A stretch of DNA of 64,000 nt from Lachnospiraceae bacterium. Lineage in GTDB: Bacteria; Bacillota; Clostridia; Lachnospirales; Lachnospiraceae. Shown here one piece after another: positions 9,319 to 18,711 of this stretch. Below the pieces are notes generated by a model that saw only the letters and a program-made list of their open reading frames with translations, did not search any database and was not told where the DNA came from. Every line of letters begins with the position of its first letter. Within the stretch, counting starts at the first letter, position 1. The stretch is taken from the NCBI GenBank assembly GCA_019424135.1, contig JAHYZZ010000004.1, forward strand, positions 1 to 64,000, given 5' to 3'. The position numbers were made by a program, and so were the translations under genes.

Positions 9319-9417
9319 TGGATTAAGCCTCCTTTTCTTCATATTGCCAAATCAACGAATTTTTATGATCCCTTTCTCGTCAGGATGTCATTTCTTATTG
9401 ATCCTTGGATTGATTAT

Positions 9418-9446
9418 ATAGTAGCACCGGGATTTCATTTTGTCAA
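9418..9446 (-). promoter_or_regulatory. Sigma-A-type promoter of the candidate large RNA
   Basis: TTGACA (9446-9441), a 17-nt spacer and TACTAT (9423-9418) on the minus strand; an overlapping TATAAT lies 5 nt further on. It is about 70 nt past the stop of the aminotransferase gene and points into the ORF-free stretch. Confidence 0.65.
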
Positions 9447-9518
9447 CACTATTTTTGTGTTTTTTATTAATTAATTTATAATTATTTTTTTATAATATAA
9501 TTTTCAGAATATTCTGTC

Positions 9519-10685
9519 TTATTCTCGTAACCGGTTTACAAAATGCTCCAGCCTCCCAATCGCCTCCTTTAAATCTGCAATAGAATATGCATAAGAAATA
9601 CGAAGATATCCTTCCCCGCTTTCTCCAAACGCGGTTCCCGGGACAGCAGCCACATTTTCTTCCTGCAGAAAACGGGTGGCAAATTCTTCCGAAGTCATGC
9701 CAAACTCCTGAATACTCGGGAACACATAGAATGCCCCATAAGGCTCAAAACATTTTAGCCCCATCTTTTTAAATTCATATAAAAGAAACCTGCGCCTCTG
9801 ATTATAAGATTCTCTCATCTTTTCCACATCATTTTCACAATTTCTAAGCGCCTCCACTGCAGCGTATTGGCTGGTAGTAGGTGCACACATGATTGCATAC
9901 TGATGAATCTTCGTCATCTGACCAATGATTTGCTCCGGTCCGCACACATATCCAAGTCTCCATCCAGTCATGGCAAACCCTTTGGAAAATCCGTTGATAA
10001 CCAGTGTCCGTTCCCTCATCCCCGGCAGGGACGCAATAGAACAATGCTTTCCATTGTAAGTCAGTTCAGAATAAATCTCATCCGAAACCACATAAAGGTC
10101 ATGCTCCATCACGATCTGTGCGATTGGTTCCAAATCCTCACGTGTCATGACAGCTCCTGTAGGATTGTTTGGGAACGGCAGCACCAAAAGCTTGGTCCTG
10201 GATGTAATCGCCGCCTCCAGTTCCTCTTTTGTCAGTTTAAATTCATTTTCCTGACTCAAAGGAATGACCACCGGGACTCCATCTGCCAACACGGCACATG
10301 GAAAATAAGATACATAACTTGGCTGAGGAATCAGCACTTCATCGCCGGCATCCAGCATCGCGCGAAAGGCAAGATCAATGGCCTCGCTTCCTCCTACCGT
10401 TACTAACACCTCTCGGTTCGGATCATACGACACCTGGATCGTCCGGTTCAGATATCGGCAGATCTCACTTTTTAGCTCTTTTAAGCCTGCATTGGAGGTA
10501 TAAAAGGTCCGCCCTCTCTCCAGGGAATAAATCCCCTCCTCTCGCACTCTCCAGGGGGTGTCAAAGTCCGGTTCTCCAACTCCCAGTGAAATGGCGTCTT
10601 CCATCTCATTTACGATATCGAAAAACTTCCGGATTCCCGAAGGAGCCAGCGCTGCTGCTTTTTTTGATATTGGGTCTCTTCTCAT
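9519..10685 (-). CDS. PLP-dependent aminotransferase, class I/II
   Basis: A 388-residue fold-type I aminotransferase. It opens with SGIRKFFDIV and continues with the expected motifs: PNNPTGAV, YVVSDEIYSELTY (Asp and Tyr that bind PLP) and NGFSKGFAMTGWRLGY with the PLP lysine near residue 235. Relatives are annotated as aspartate or aromatic aminotransferases (PatA/AspC-like), and the substrate cannot be fixed here. The ATG at 10685 overlaps the TGA of the upstream Lrp-type regulator (ATGA), so the two are translationally coupled. This pair is common in Firmicutes and suggests the regulator senses an amino acid tied to this reaction. Confidence 0.9.
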   Translation of the reverse strand: MRRDPISKKAAALAPSGIRKFFDIVNEMEDAISLGVGEPDFDTPWRVREEGIYSLERGRTFYTSNAGLKELKSEICRYLNRTIQVSYDPNREVLVTVGGSEAIDLAFRAMLDAGDEVLIPQPSYVSYFPCAVLADGVPVVIPLSQENEFKLTKEELEAAITSRTKLLVLPFPNNPTGAVMTREDLEPIAQIVMEHDLYVVSDEIYSELTYNGKHCSIASLPGMRERTLVINGFSKGFAMTGWRLGYVCGPEQIIGQMTKIHQYAIMCAPTTSQYAAVEALRNCENDVEKMRESYNQRRRFLLYEFKKMGLKCFEPYGAFYVFPSIQEFGMTSEEFATRFLQEENVAAVPGTAFGESGEGYLRISYAYSIADLKEAIGRLEHFVNRLRE

Positions 10686-11173
10686 GGTGTAATCAGCATC
10701 CTTTCTCCTTTAGATTTTTTAGCAAGTATCGTCCCATGATCTTTATATTTTTTTAGAATAAAATATGTAGACGTGCTAATCACCTCTTCGATGGGTGCAA
10801 GCCTGCTGGAAACAAACCGGGAGATTTCCTGAAGTGTTTGTCCCTCCATCGTAACCATCAGGTCATATCCGCCGGAAATCAGGTATACCGCCGAAACTTC
10901 CGGATAATTATATATTCGTTCTGCCACTTTGTCGAATCCCTGGTCTCTTTGAGGTGTCACACGCACTTCGATCAACGCATTTACAAGCTCTACTCCCGCC
11001 TTGTCCCAGTCGATCAGCGTATGATAGCCGCAGATGATCTGTTCTTTTTCCATCGCAGCCACCTCATTGGCGATCTCAGTCTCATCTGTTCCAAGAAGAA
11101 CGGCCAGCTCTTTAAGATCTATTTTGCTGTCAGTTTCAAGGGTAAGTAATATCTGTTTTCTAATATTGTCCAT
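10682..11173 (-). CDS. Lrp/AsnC-family transcriptional regulator
   Basis: A 163-residue protein with an N-terminal helix-turn-helix (KIDLKELAVLLGTDETEIANEV) and a C-terminal RAM-type ligand-binding domain (VNALIEVRV, VSAVYLISGGYDLMVTMEG). Such proteins bind amino acids and act as local or global regulators. I chose the ATG at 11173 (MDNIRKQ) because AGGAGG lies about 7 nt before it; the longer frame to 11230 has no such site. It overlaps the downstream aminotransferase by 4 nt. The family usually regulates itself, but no operator is evident in the 11174-11350 upstream region. Confidence 0.9.
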   Translation of the reverse strand: MDNIRKQILLTLETDSKIDLKELAVLLGTDETEIANEVAAMEKEQIICGYHTLIDWDKAGVELVNALIEVRVTPQRDQGFDKVAERIYNYPEVSAVYLISGGYDLMVTMEGQTLQEISRFVSSRLAPIEEVISTSTYFILKKYKDHGTILAKKSKGERMLITP

Positions 11174-11349
11174 GCCTTCTTCCTCCTTTTTCAATGAATC
11201 TGAAACATAAATAATGATATTATATACCACTTTCCTTGATTTGTCACCCCATTACATGATAACATCTTTTGTTTTCTGATAATTTTTTTTGCAAATACGC
11301 CTCTTTCACAGCGCATTACAGATCTATATGACAGACTCTTAACAAAAAA

Positions 11350-11375
11350 AAGAAGCACCCTCAAAGATGCTTCTT
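11350..11375. terminator. Terminator after the hydratase gene
   Basis: AAGAAGCA (11350-11357) and TGCTTCTT (11368-11375) form an 8-bp stem flanked by A-rich and T-rich tracts on both sides. On the minus strand it ends the hydratase gene at 11398. Confidence 0.75.
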
Positions 11376-11397
11376 TTCTTTCTATATCAATAATCTG

Positions 11398-13680
11398 TTA
11401 TCCACGATAATAATTGATCAAACAGCCTTTCACTATGATCTCTCGTTCTGCGTCTGTCATATCGCCAAGCTTAAAGACCACTTCCTGTAATTCATCACCT
11501 TTGACCACATAAGCCTTCACTTCCGGCACTTTTTCTTCAACAGCTTTACGAATCTTTGGCACAAAGATATAGTCCCCGTTCTGGAAGCTTAAATGATCAT
11601 GGTCTTCCTCTGTAATAAACGGAAGCATTCCCCAGTTAATCAGATTAGAACGATATCTCTTGGTTGCATACTCATTGGCGATATTTGCCCAGCCTCCCAG
11701 CACTTTCTGGCAGGATGCCGCCTGTTCTCTGGCGGAGCCATCTCCTGGCTTCACTGCGAAAATCGTGCTTCCGATGCCCAGGTTACCTTCTCCTGCTTCT
11801 GGAAACTTTGTCTTTACTGCCTTCATAACTGGTTTTAATTCTTCCAGAACCTCCAATGGACAAGTACCTGCCTCGATAGCTTTTTCCGCTTTCTGGACTT
11901 CTTTTGCGCGCCCAACATACGCCGGATCCTTTCTTGAAAGAGCAAATTCCGCAAGTCCCAGTGGATTGGAACGATAGGAAGACGTCTCTCCGGACGGAAT
12001 CAGTTCGTCCGTTGTCGTCACCGGATCATGGATCTCAGACACTACCTTAAGGAGAAGATTCTCCGGCAGCGCCGGCATTTCCGGCCAATCTTTGATGTTT
12101 GGTCCAAACTTAATCTCTACAGAAGGATCTGCCACGCCTTTACTGTCAAAGACACGATTCGCATAAATCTTCTGATCAAAGTGATATTTTCTTCCTTTAT
12201 ATTCCACATCCATCGCCGTTGCAGGTGTCAGGAATCCTTTGTTTGCCGCTGTCGCCGCGATAGATCGCGCATCCATCAGCGCCACCGATGCAATCTGGCC
12301 ACTCTGCAGCTTAGATCCTTCCCGGTTCGGGAAGTTTCTGGTAGAGTGGCGGATGGAAAAGGCATTGTTTGCCGGTGTATCACCCGCCCCAAAACATGGT
12401 CCACAGAAAGCTGTTTTCACAATGGTTCCTGCTTCCATCAAGTCAGCCACTGCGCCATTTTTCACTAGTTCCATATAAATCGGCGTACTTGCCGGATATA
12501 CACTAAAGGTAAATTCGTCCGCACCAATGTAGCGCCCCCGAATGATATCTGCTGCCGCACAAATATTTTCAAAACCGCCTCCTGCACAGCCGGCGATGAT
12601 TCCCTGATCTACATACAGCTTTCCGTCCACAATCTTGTCCTGGAGAGAATATTCCACCGCACCGTCCAGGCTGACTAACGCCTTCTTTTCCACATCGTGC
12701 AGGATATCCTCCAAGTTCGCATTTACTTCATCGATGGTATAAGCATTAGACGGATGGAACGGCATTGCAATCATCGGCTTAATCTCGCTTAAGTTGACAT
12801 ATACCATGCCATCATAGTAAGTCACATCCCCCGGATTTAACTCCTGGTAATCCTCCACACGTCCATGAATCTCATAAAACTCTTTAATCTTCTCATCTGT
12901 CTTCCAGATGGAGGAAAGACAGGTGGTCTCTGTAGTCATCACATCAATGCCAATTCGGAAGTCAGCGCTTAACTTCTCTACGCCCGGTCCGACAAACTCC
13001 ATTACCTTGTTATTCACATAGCCGTTGGCAAAGGTGGCTCCAATGATTGCAAGGGCAACATCCTGAGGGCCTACCCCCTTCATCGGCTCTCCATCCAGGT
13101 AAATGCCCACAACCTGAGGCATCTTGATGTCATATGTTTTATTCAGAAGCTGTTTTACCAGCTCTGGTCCGCCCTCTCCCATAGCCATGGTTCCAAGCGC
13201 GCCATAACGGGTATGGCTGTCAGATCCTAAGATCATCTTGCCTCCGCCTGCAAGCATTTCTCTTGCATACTGGTGAATGACAGCCTGATGAGGCGGTACA
13301 TAGACCCCTCCATATTTCTTGGCACAGGTCAGTCCAAACATATGGTCATCCTCATTGATGGTACCGCCTACCGCACACAGAGAATTATGACAATTGGTCA
13401 GCACATAGGGAATGGGGAACTTTTCCAGCCCAGAAGCTCTGGCCGTCTGAATAATTCCCACAAACGTAATATCATGAGAGGTCAGCTTATCAAATTTGAT
13501 CTGAAGCTTCTCCATATTTCCAGAAATATTATGGTTCTTTAAAATTCCATAGGCCATGGTGTTCTTGGCTGCTTCTTCCTTTGAGATCTCCTGCCCGGTA
13601 CGCGCCTTTACTTCCTGCATACTTTCTGCGATCTCACTTCCGTGCAGAAGATAAACTCCATCATCATATAATTTTATCAT
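11398..13680 (-). CDS. Aconitase-superfamily hydratase (YbhJ-like)
   Basis: A 760-residue aconitase-type protein. Iron-sulfur ligand cysteines are in place: [11 protein letters not shown] (near 254) and FCGPCFG (C-x2-C near 424-427). Substrate-binding motifs such as [22 protein letters not shown] and the swivel-domain serine context are also visible. It is shorter than AcnA and is closest in my memory to the 750-residue YbhJ-type hydratases, whose substrate is uncertain. It follows a CdaR-type regulator by 18 nt on the same strand, so the regulator may control it. This could be aconitase in the TCA sense or a hydratase for a related hydroxy acid; the sequence does not decide. Confidence 0.8.
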   Translation of the reverse strand: MIKLYDDGVYLLHGSEIAESMQEVKARTGQEISKEEAAKNTMAYGILKNHNISGNMEKLQIKFDKLTSHDITFVGIIQTARASGLEKFPIPYVLTNCHNSLCAVGGTINEDDHMFGLTCAKKYGGVYVPPHQAVIHQYAREMLAGGGKMILGSDSHTRYGALGTMAMGEGGPELVKQLLNKTYDIKMPQVVGIYLDGEPMKGVGPQDVALAIIGATFANGYVNNKVMEFVGPGVEKLSADFRIGIDVMTTETTCLSSIWKTDEKIKEFYEIHGRVEDYQELNPGDVTYYDGMVYVNLSEIKPMIAMPFHPSNAYTIDEVNANLEDILHDVEKKALVSLDGAVEYSLQDKIVDGKLYVDQGIIAGCAGGGFENICAAADIIRGRYIGADEFTFSVYPASTPIYMELVKNGAVADLMEAGTIVKTAFCGPCFGAGDTPANNAFSIRHSTRNFPNREGSKLQSGQIASVALMDARSIAATAANKGFLTPATAMDVEYKGRKYHFDQKIYANRVFDSKGVADPSVEIKFGPNIKDWPEMPALPENLLLKVVSEIHDPVTTTDELIPSGETSSYRSNPLGLAEFALSRKDPAYVGRAKEVQKAEKAIEAGTCPLEVLEELKPVMKAVKTKFPEAGEGNLGIGSTIFAVKPGDGSAREQAASCQKVLGGWANIANEYATKRYRSNLINWGMLPFITEEDHDHLSFQNGDYIFVPKIRKAVEEKVPEVKAYVVKGDELQEVVFKLGDMTDAEREIIVKGCLINYYRG

Positions 13681-13698
13681 TTTTGTTTTCCTCCTGTT

Positions 13699-14784
13699 CT
13701 AATCCTTGTTGTTCAAATCCCTCATATGATCCGCCACCATCACGGCAATTTTAAATGTCAGGGCATCTTCAAAAACTCTGACATCCAGCCCTGTTTTTTT
13801 CTGAATTTTTTCCAATCGGTATACCAGCGTATTTCGGTGTACATAAAGCTGTCTCGCCGTCTCAGAAATATTCAGATTATTATCGAAGAATGTATATACT
13901 GTAATCAGCTCTTCTTCCTCAAACTTCTCTTCAACGCCATTTTCAAACACCTCGTTTAAAAACATTTCGCAAAGTGACGGCGGGAGCTGATGGATCAGAC
14001 GGCCAATTCCCAATTCATTATAGGCCAAAATATTTTTTTCCACATAGAAAACCCGTCCTACCTGCAGTGCCATATCCGCTTCTTTATAGGACCGAGATAC
14101 GTCTTTTAGTTCCTCCACGATGGTTCCATACGCTACCCGGACACCTACCATTGCTTCCATATTCAGCGTATCTGTAATCTCGTGGGCAATCCGATTCAGC
14201 TGCGGATAATCATCTACTGCTTCCAACGCCTTTACTAGGATCACATGCCGTTCATCTACAGCTGTGACGAAATCCCTCATGCCTGTGGCATACAAACCGC
14301 GCATCGTCTCCAGAATCAGCGACTCACCTTCATTTTTAGACTCAATCAAAAACACGACCCTGCGCTGCTCTACCGGAATCTTCATCTTTTTTGCCTGGTT
14401 ATAGACGTCCACCACCAGCATATTATCCAAAATCAAATTCTGGATAAATCGGTTTCGATCCATCTTTTCTTTATAGGCAAATAGAAGATTGGTGATCTGG
14501 CTCGCTCCGAACCTTCCGGCCGTTACGGCTTCTCGTCCTTCGCCTTCGATACCCAGCACATAAACCGGATCCTCCTCATCCAGGACCAAAAACAAACTGA
14601 TTCCCTGCCCAGCCAATTCTTCCTGGCCGCTCTCACTAAAAGTAACCACATCATTTTCCCAGGAAAGCATCTTTTCACCGGTCATAACCAGGCAGACGCC
14701 TTTTTTATCCCAGACGGCACACTCTAAACCGCTGATCTTCTTGATATCCTGCACTGCTTTGTGCAACAACTGATTTGACAGCAC
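13699..14784 (-). CDS. CdaR/PucR-type transcriptional regulator
   Basis: A 361-residue protein with an N-terminal sugar-diacid recognition-type domain (QDIKKISGLECAVWDKKG), a central GGDEF-like/PucR region (about 130-280), and a C-terminal PucR helix-turn-helix (LNISETARQLYVHRNTLVYR, near 305-325). CdaR of E. coli responds to glycerate and glucarate-type acids. The start is a GTG at 14784 with AGGAGG 8 nt upstream. The hydratase follows 18 nt downstream and is the obvious candidate target. The ligand is not deducible. Confidence 0.85.
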   Translation of the reverse strand: MLSNQLLHKAVQDIKKISGLECAVWDKKGVCLVMTGEKMLSWENDVVTFSESGQEELAGQGISLFLVLDEEDPVYVLGIEGEGREAVTAGRFGASQITNLLFAYKEKMDRNRFIQNLILDNMLVVDVYNQAKKMKIPVEQRRVVFLIESKNEGESLILETMRGLYATGMRDFVTAVDERHVILVKALEAVDDYPQLNRIAHEITDTLNMEAMVGVRVAYGTIVEELKDVSRSYKEADMALQVGRVFYVEKNILAYNELGIGRLIHQLPPSLCEMFLNEVFENGVEEKFEEEELITVYTFFDNNLNISETARQLYVHRNTLVYRLEKIQKKTGLDVRVFEDALTFKIAVMVADHMRDLNNKD

Positions 14785-14880
14785 TCGGAAAACCTCCTGT
14801 TCTCTACATGTAAACCTTATTTTACCACAGGACGGCGCTGATGTACAAGGCTTAATCAGCTTTGTCCCTTCCCTTAGAAA

Positions 14881-14910
14881 AAAAGGGACCCCTCTATCTG
14901 GGATCCCTTT
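14881..14910 (-). terminator. Terminator after the sugar-ABC ATPase gene
   Basis: AAAAGGGA and CCC on one side pair with GGG and TCCCTTTT on the other, giving an interrupted stem of about 11 bp; an A-rich tract (14876-14884) reads as T on the minus strand. Confidence 0.8.
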
Positions 14911-14928
14911 TGGTCATATCTATTCAGA

Positions 14929-16041
14929 CTAGTTTGTGATCGTCATTTCTGTCTCTTTATCAAATACATGGATCTTGTCAGCATCCAATGCAAATTTCAC
15001 AGTATCGCCTGTTCTTGCTGTTGTTCTTGGATCCACTCTGGCCGTCATGCTTGCTCCTTCATAATCGAAGTACAGGAATACTTCTGCACCAAGCATCTCA
15101 TATACACGGATTTTTGCTTCGATTACTGTATTTGGAGAAGCCTGAAGGAAGTCTGGCTCATCGTGAACATCTTCCGGACGGATACCAAGGACAACGGTCT
15201 TTCCATCATATCCTCCATCAATCAGCTTCTGGCCTTTTTCTGCCGGCAGTTCGATCTCAGAAGGTCCTGCAACCAGATATACTTTGCCGTTTTGTACCTT
15301 ACAGGTAGCATCTACAAAGTTCATCTGCGGAGATCCGATAAATCCTGCAACAAATAGGTTGCAAGGATAATCATACAATGTCTGAGGTGTATCTACCTGC
15401 TGAACTACACCTGCGTTCATAACTACGATTCTGGTACCCAGTGTCATAGCCTCTGTCTGGTCATGTGTTACGTAGATGATTGTTGTTCCCAGTCTCTGAT
15501 GCAGCTTGGAGATCTCAATACGCATCTGCCCACGAAGTTTTGCATCCAGGTTGGAAAGAGGCTCATCCATCAGGAACACCTTAGGATTACGAACGATTGC
15601 ACGTCCCATGGCAACACGCTGTCTTTGTCCACCGGAGAGGGCCTTTGGCTTACGATCCAGAAGAGCTTCCAGATCCAGAATTCTTGCAGCTTCACGAACC
15701 ATCTTGTCGATCTGGTCTTTTGGAACCTTTCTTAATTTCAGTCCAAATGCCATGTTATCATATACTGTCATGTGCGGATACAGAGCGTAGTTCTGGAATA
15801 CCATCGCAATATCTCTGTCTTTCGGTTCTACATCGTTTACAACTTTGTCGCCGATCTTCAGCTCTCCGGAAGTAATGTCTTCCAGACCTGCAATCATACG
15901 CAGTGTGGTAGATTTTCCACATCCGGATGGCCCTACGAAAATGATGAACTCTTTATCTTCAATCTCAAGATTAAAATCTTTTACCGCCTCAAATCCGTTT
16001 GGATAAGTTTTGTTGATATGTTTCAATGATAAACTTGCCAT
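14929..16041 (-). CDS. Sugar ABC transporter ATP-binding protein (MsmX/UgpC-like)
   Basis: A 370-residue CUT1-type ATPase. Walker A GPSGCGKST (near 38-46), Q-loop MVFQNYALYPHMTV, signature LSGGQRQRVAMGRA, Walker B VFLMDEPLSNLD and the switch histidine in YVTHDQTEAM are all present. The C-terminal TOBE/OB regulatory domain (GIRPEDVHDEP) is typical of MalK, UgpC and MsmX. No permease or binding protein lies nearby, and it ends in its own terminator. It is therefore probably a shared energiser for several sugar importers, as MsmX is in Bacillus. ATG at 16041 with AGGAGG upstream. Confidence 0.92.
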   Translation of the reverse strand: MASLSLKHINKTYPNGFEAVKDFNLEIEDKEFIIFVGPSGCGKSTTLRMIAGLEDITSGELKIGDKVVNDVEPKDRDIAMVFQNYALYPHMTVYDNMAFGLKLRKVPKDQIDKMVREAARILDLEALLDRKPKALSGGQRQRVAMGRAIVRNPKVFLMDEPLSNLDAKLRGQMRIEISKLHQRLGTTIIYVTHDQTEAMTLGTRIVVMNAGVVQQVDTPQTLYDYPCNLFVAGFIGSPQMNFVDATCKVQNGKVYLVAGPSEIELPAEKGQKLIDGGYDGKTVVLGIRPEDVHDEPDFLQASPNTVIEAKIRVYEMLGAEVFLYFDYEGASMTARVDPRTTARTGDTVKFALDADKIHVFDKETEMTITN

Positions 16042-16184
16042 CGTATTGTCCTCCTAAAAAATAACTTTCGTTTTTGTTCTGTTAAAGAGTATAGTAAAAT
16101 TTTTTTATTTTCGAAATACCCAAGTTGAACAATCTTTTCCATCTTTTCTATACAACTTGACCAACAAGCTGTGAACAGTATCAT

Positions 16185-17033
16185 TTATGCCCTTTCCGAA
16201 AGCAGAGCCTGATAAACATCTCTTTTTCCAATGCCCCTGTCGCGCGCCACTTGCTTCATAGCTTCCTTTTTCGTCAGCCCTTCTGACAGATATCTGTCCA
16301 TATGCTCCTGCAGGCTAATCTCTTCCCATCGCGCCTGCTGCTCTTGTTGGATTTTTTGTCTGCTGATTCCTTCAACAACCAGCACACATTCCCCCTTTGG
16401 CTCATGCTTTTCATAATAAGCAGCCGCACCGGACAGACTGTCCTCATAGACCGTCTCATGCTTTTTCGTCAGTTCCCGGCAGACCCGCACCTGCCGGTTT
16501 CCCAGTGTTTCTTCCAGCAGGCGAAGTGTTTTTAAAAGTCGGTGAGGCGCCTCATACAGCACGATCGTCCTGGTCTCCTGCTTTAATTCTTCCAGTATCT
16601 GCTGACGCTCTTTTTTATCTGCCGGCAAAAATGCCTCGAAAGCAAATCTTCTGGTTGGAAGTCCTGATATGGTAAGTGCTGTGATACAGGCAGCCGCTCC
16701 AGGCACGGCCGTCACCCCAATCCCTGCATCCCTGCACATCTTCACTAGTTCTTCACCTGGGTCAGAGATCCCCGGAGTCCCGGCATCCGTAATGAGCGCA
16801 ATATTTTTCCCTCTCTCCAACTGTTCCACCAGCTTTTTCCCCTTCTCGATCTTGTTATATTCGTGATAACTGGTCATCGGTGTCTTGATTTCGAAATGAT
16901 TCAAAAGACGGATACTGTTGCGAGTGTCTTCCGCTGCGATTAGATCTGCTTCCTTCAGGATGCGCACGCAACGGAAGGTCATATCCTCCAGATTTCCAAT
17001 GGGTGTCGCACAAAGATATAAGATCCCTGCCAT
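16185..17033 (-). CDS. rsmI: 16S rRNA (cytidine1402-2'-O)-methyltransferase
   Basis: A 282-residue SAM-dependent methyltransferase of the tetrapyrrole-methylase fold. The diagnostic motifs are ATPIGNLEDMTFR at the N-terminus, EDTRN, GTPGISDPGEELV and PGAAACITALTISGLPTRRFAFEAFLP. RsmI 2'-O-methylates C1402 in the ribosomal decoding centre. It is the last gene of the run holB - ricT - trmN6 - rsmI, starting 14 nt after trmN6. The C-terminus carries a small helical extension (LTKKEAMKQVARDRGIGKRD) often seen in Firmicutes RsmI. Confidence 0.95.
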   Translation of the reverse strand: MAGILYLCATPIGNLEDMTFRCVRILKEADLIAAEDTRNSIRLLNHFEIKTPMTSYHEYNKIEKGKKLVEQLERGKNIALITDAGTPGISDPGEELVKMCRDAGIGVTAVPGAAACITALTISGLPTRRFAFEAFLPADKKERQQILEELKQETRTIVLYEAPHRLLKTLRLLEETLGNRQVRVCRELTKKHETVYEDSLSGAAAYYEKHEPKGECVLVVEGISRQKIQQEQQARWEEISLQEHMDRYLSEGLTKKEAMKQVARDRGIGKRDVYQALLSERA

Positions 17034-17047
17034 AGCCTGCTCCTTTC

Positions 17048-17803
17048 CTATTCCATCCCATACATTCTTTTTAACTCTTCTGTATAGGTTCCATCTTTCT
17101 CATACACAATCAGCGGCGGCTCCACCTGCATCCTGGGGCTGCCGCCTTTCAGCCCTTCAATCAGGACCATATTGGGTTCCTTGTCTACATAAGGATAGAC
17201 CAACCGCATCCGCTTGGGCTCAATACCAGCGGCCGACATCTTTGAAAACAGTTCCGGCAGGCGAAAAGGCCGGTGTACCAGGTAGAATCTTCCCTTGGAC
17301 TTCAGCACCTTTGCACTTTCCCTTAAGATATCATCGATCGTACACAGCACCTCATGTCTTGCAATATACAAGGCTTCCTTTGCATTTTTCAGTCCATGAC
17401 TGCCAATCATATAGGGCGGATTGGTGGTAATGACTTCAAAAGAAGCCGCTCCAAAAATAGAAGCTGCTTCTTTGATGTCTCCGATGACAATATTAACTTT
17501 TTCTTCCAGGCCGTTAAGCTGTACGCTTCGCTTGGCCATCCGGACGCTTTCCTCCTGAATCTCCAGTCCGGTAAAGTGTTTCCCGGGATATTTTGCTGCA
17601 AGAAGGATCGGCAAAATCCCGTTGCCACAACCAAGATCCAAAGAGCATTCCCCTTTTTTTACCCTGGCAAAGGCGCTTAACAGCACCGCATCCATACCAA
17701 AACAGAACCTGCCCGGACGCTGAATGATCTGGTATCCTTTGATCTGCAGATCATCCAGTCTCTCGCCTGGATTTAAGAAATCATTCTTGTGTTCTTTACT
17801 CAT
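17048..17803 (-). CDS. trmN6: tRNA1(Val) (adenine(37)-N6)-methyltransferase-like protein
   Basis: A 251-residue class I SAM methyltransferase. Motif I is LDLGCGNGILPILLAAK and the N6-adenine catalytic motif is TTNPPYMIG (near 130). It matches the TrmN6/YfiC/YabB family, which methylates A37 of tRNA-Val in E. coli. Its start overlaps the end of ricT by 8 nt. In Bacillus the same genes (yaaT, yabB, yabC) are neighbours, which supports the call. The exact tRNA target here is inferred from the family. Confidence 0.88.
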   Translation of the reverse strand: MSKEHKNDFLNPGERLDDLQIKGYQIIQRPGRFCFGMDAVLLSAFARVKKGECSLDLGCGNGILPILLAAKYPGKHFTGLEIQEESVRMAKRSVQLNGLEEKVNIVIGDIKEAASIFGAASFEVITTNPPYMIGSHGLKNAKEALYIARHEVLCTIDDILRESAKVLKSKGRFYLVHRPFRLPELFSKMSAAGIEPKRMRLVYPYVDKEPNMVLIEGLKGGSPRMQVEPPLIVYEKDGTYTEELKRMYGME

Positions 17804-18707
17804 CGTCTAACTTTGAAGCCCCGTTCTTTTCCTCTAAATTTTTAAGCTCTGCCATTTCCTCTTTGGAAATCTTCATATCTTTCTTTCTGCGTCTTGGTTT
17901 AAACTTTAGTTCTGACGCCTTATACTCCCGGATCTCCTTTTCATCGTTATCCAGGGCCACCACAACCTTGACCATCTGTCTAAGGATGTTCACCGCCTGA
18001 ACGTCCCCCTTTAGACCTTCCGGCGTCGTTACATGATCTCCTGTCGACGGGAGATAACGGTTCAGTTCCTCATATATCTGTTCTTCATTGGTCAGACAGC
18101 ACATCAGCCTTCCGCAGACTCCGGAAATCTTAGATGGATTGAGGGACAGATTTTGTTCCTTTGCCATCTTGATCGACACCGGAGCAAATTCTGACAAATA
18201 CGTGTGACAGCACAGTTCTCTTCCACAGATCCCTATCCCGCCGCGGATCTTCGTCTCATCCCGCACTCCAATCTGCCGAAGCTCAATCCGGGTTCGAAAC
18301 ACGCTGGCCAGATCCTTTACCAGTTCTCTGAAATCAATGCGTCCGTCCGCTGTAAAATAAAACAGTACTTTGTTATTATCAAAGGTATATTCTGCATCTA
18401 TCAGTTTCATCTCCAGCCCATGCTTACGAATTTTTTCCAGGCAGATGCCAAAGGCTTCCTTCTCTTTTTCCCGGTTCTTTTCTTCTTTGCGGACATCATC
18501 CGCTGTGGCGATCCGGATCACCTGCTTTAAAGGCTGCAGAATCTTTTCGTCCTCTACCTCTTTCGGTCCTGTAACCACCGACCCGAACTCTACACCCCGG
18601 GCCGTCTCTACGATCACATTATCTCCGATCCTGACTTTATATTTCCCCGGTGCAAAAAAGTAGATCTTTCCCGCCCGGCGGAACCTTACGCCTATTACTT
18701 TTGTCAT
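17796..18707 (-). CDS. ricT: PSP1-domain protein, RicT (YaaT)
   Basis: A 303-residue PSP1-domain protein. The N-terminal half begins VIGVRFRRAGKIYFFAPG; the PSP1 core carries the cysteine-rich pattern GICGRELCCHTYLSEFAPVS and GVCGRLMCCL. In B. subtilis the Ric proteins (RicA, RicF, RicT) bind iron-sulfur clusters and promote RNase Y mRNA processing, sporulation and competence. It sits between holB (4 nt upstream) and trmN6 (overlap), as in Bacillus. A lysine-rich C-terminal tail follows. Confidence 0.9.
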   Translation of the reverse strand: MTKVIGVRFRRAGKIYFFAPGKYKVRIGDNVIVETARGVEFGSVVTGPKEVEDEKILQPLKQVIRIATADDVRKEEKNREKEKEAFGICLEKIRKHGLEMKLIDAEYTFDNNKVLFYFTADGRIDFRELVKDLASVFRTRIELRQIGVRDETKIRGGIGICGRELCCHTYLSEFAPVSIKMAKEQNLSLNPSKISGVCGRLMCCLTNEEQIYEELNRYLPSTGDHVTTPEGLKGDVQAVNILRQMVKVVVALDNDEKEIREYKASELKFKPRRRKKDMKISKEEMAELKNLEEKNGASKLDDE

Positions 18708-18711
18708 ATGA

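Larger units (their letters stand above)
8728..9411 (-). ncRNA. Candidate large structured non-coding RNA, about 684 nt
   Basis: On the minus strand this stretch has its own promoter (TTGACA 9446-9441, 17 nt, TACTAT 9423-9418) and its own terminator (8769-8733 plus seven T), but no reading frame longer than about 30 codons. It is AT-rich and contains several long-range and local pairings. Examples are ATATTAG (9110-9104) with CTAATAT (9081-9075) enclosing ATGT/ACAT, AGGCTTA (9330-9324) with TAAGCCT (9251-9245), CCGGT with ACCGG around 9225-9175, TGGCTAT/ATAGCCA near 8990-8950, TATCTAT/ATAGATA near 8860-8840, and a C-GAAA-G loop in a hairpin at about 9055-9034. That is the look of a large ornate RNA such as the ROOL, GOLLD or OLE classes; I cannot assign a class. 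The alternative is a decayed gene. Confidence 0.55.

Noticed and set aside
9085..9474. Plus-strand ORF of 129 codons in the ORF-free gap
   Set aside because: Its sequence is Phe/Ile/Ser-rich without a domain, has no ribosome binding site, and lies antisense to the unit with promoter and terminator on the other strand.
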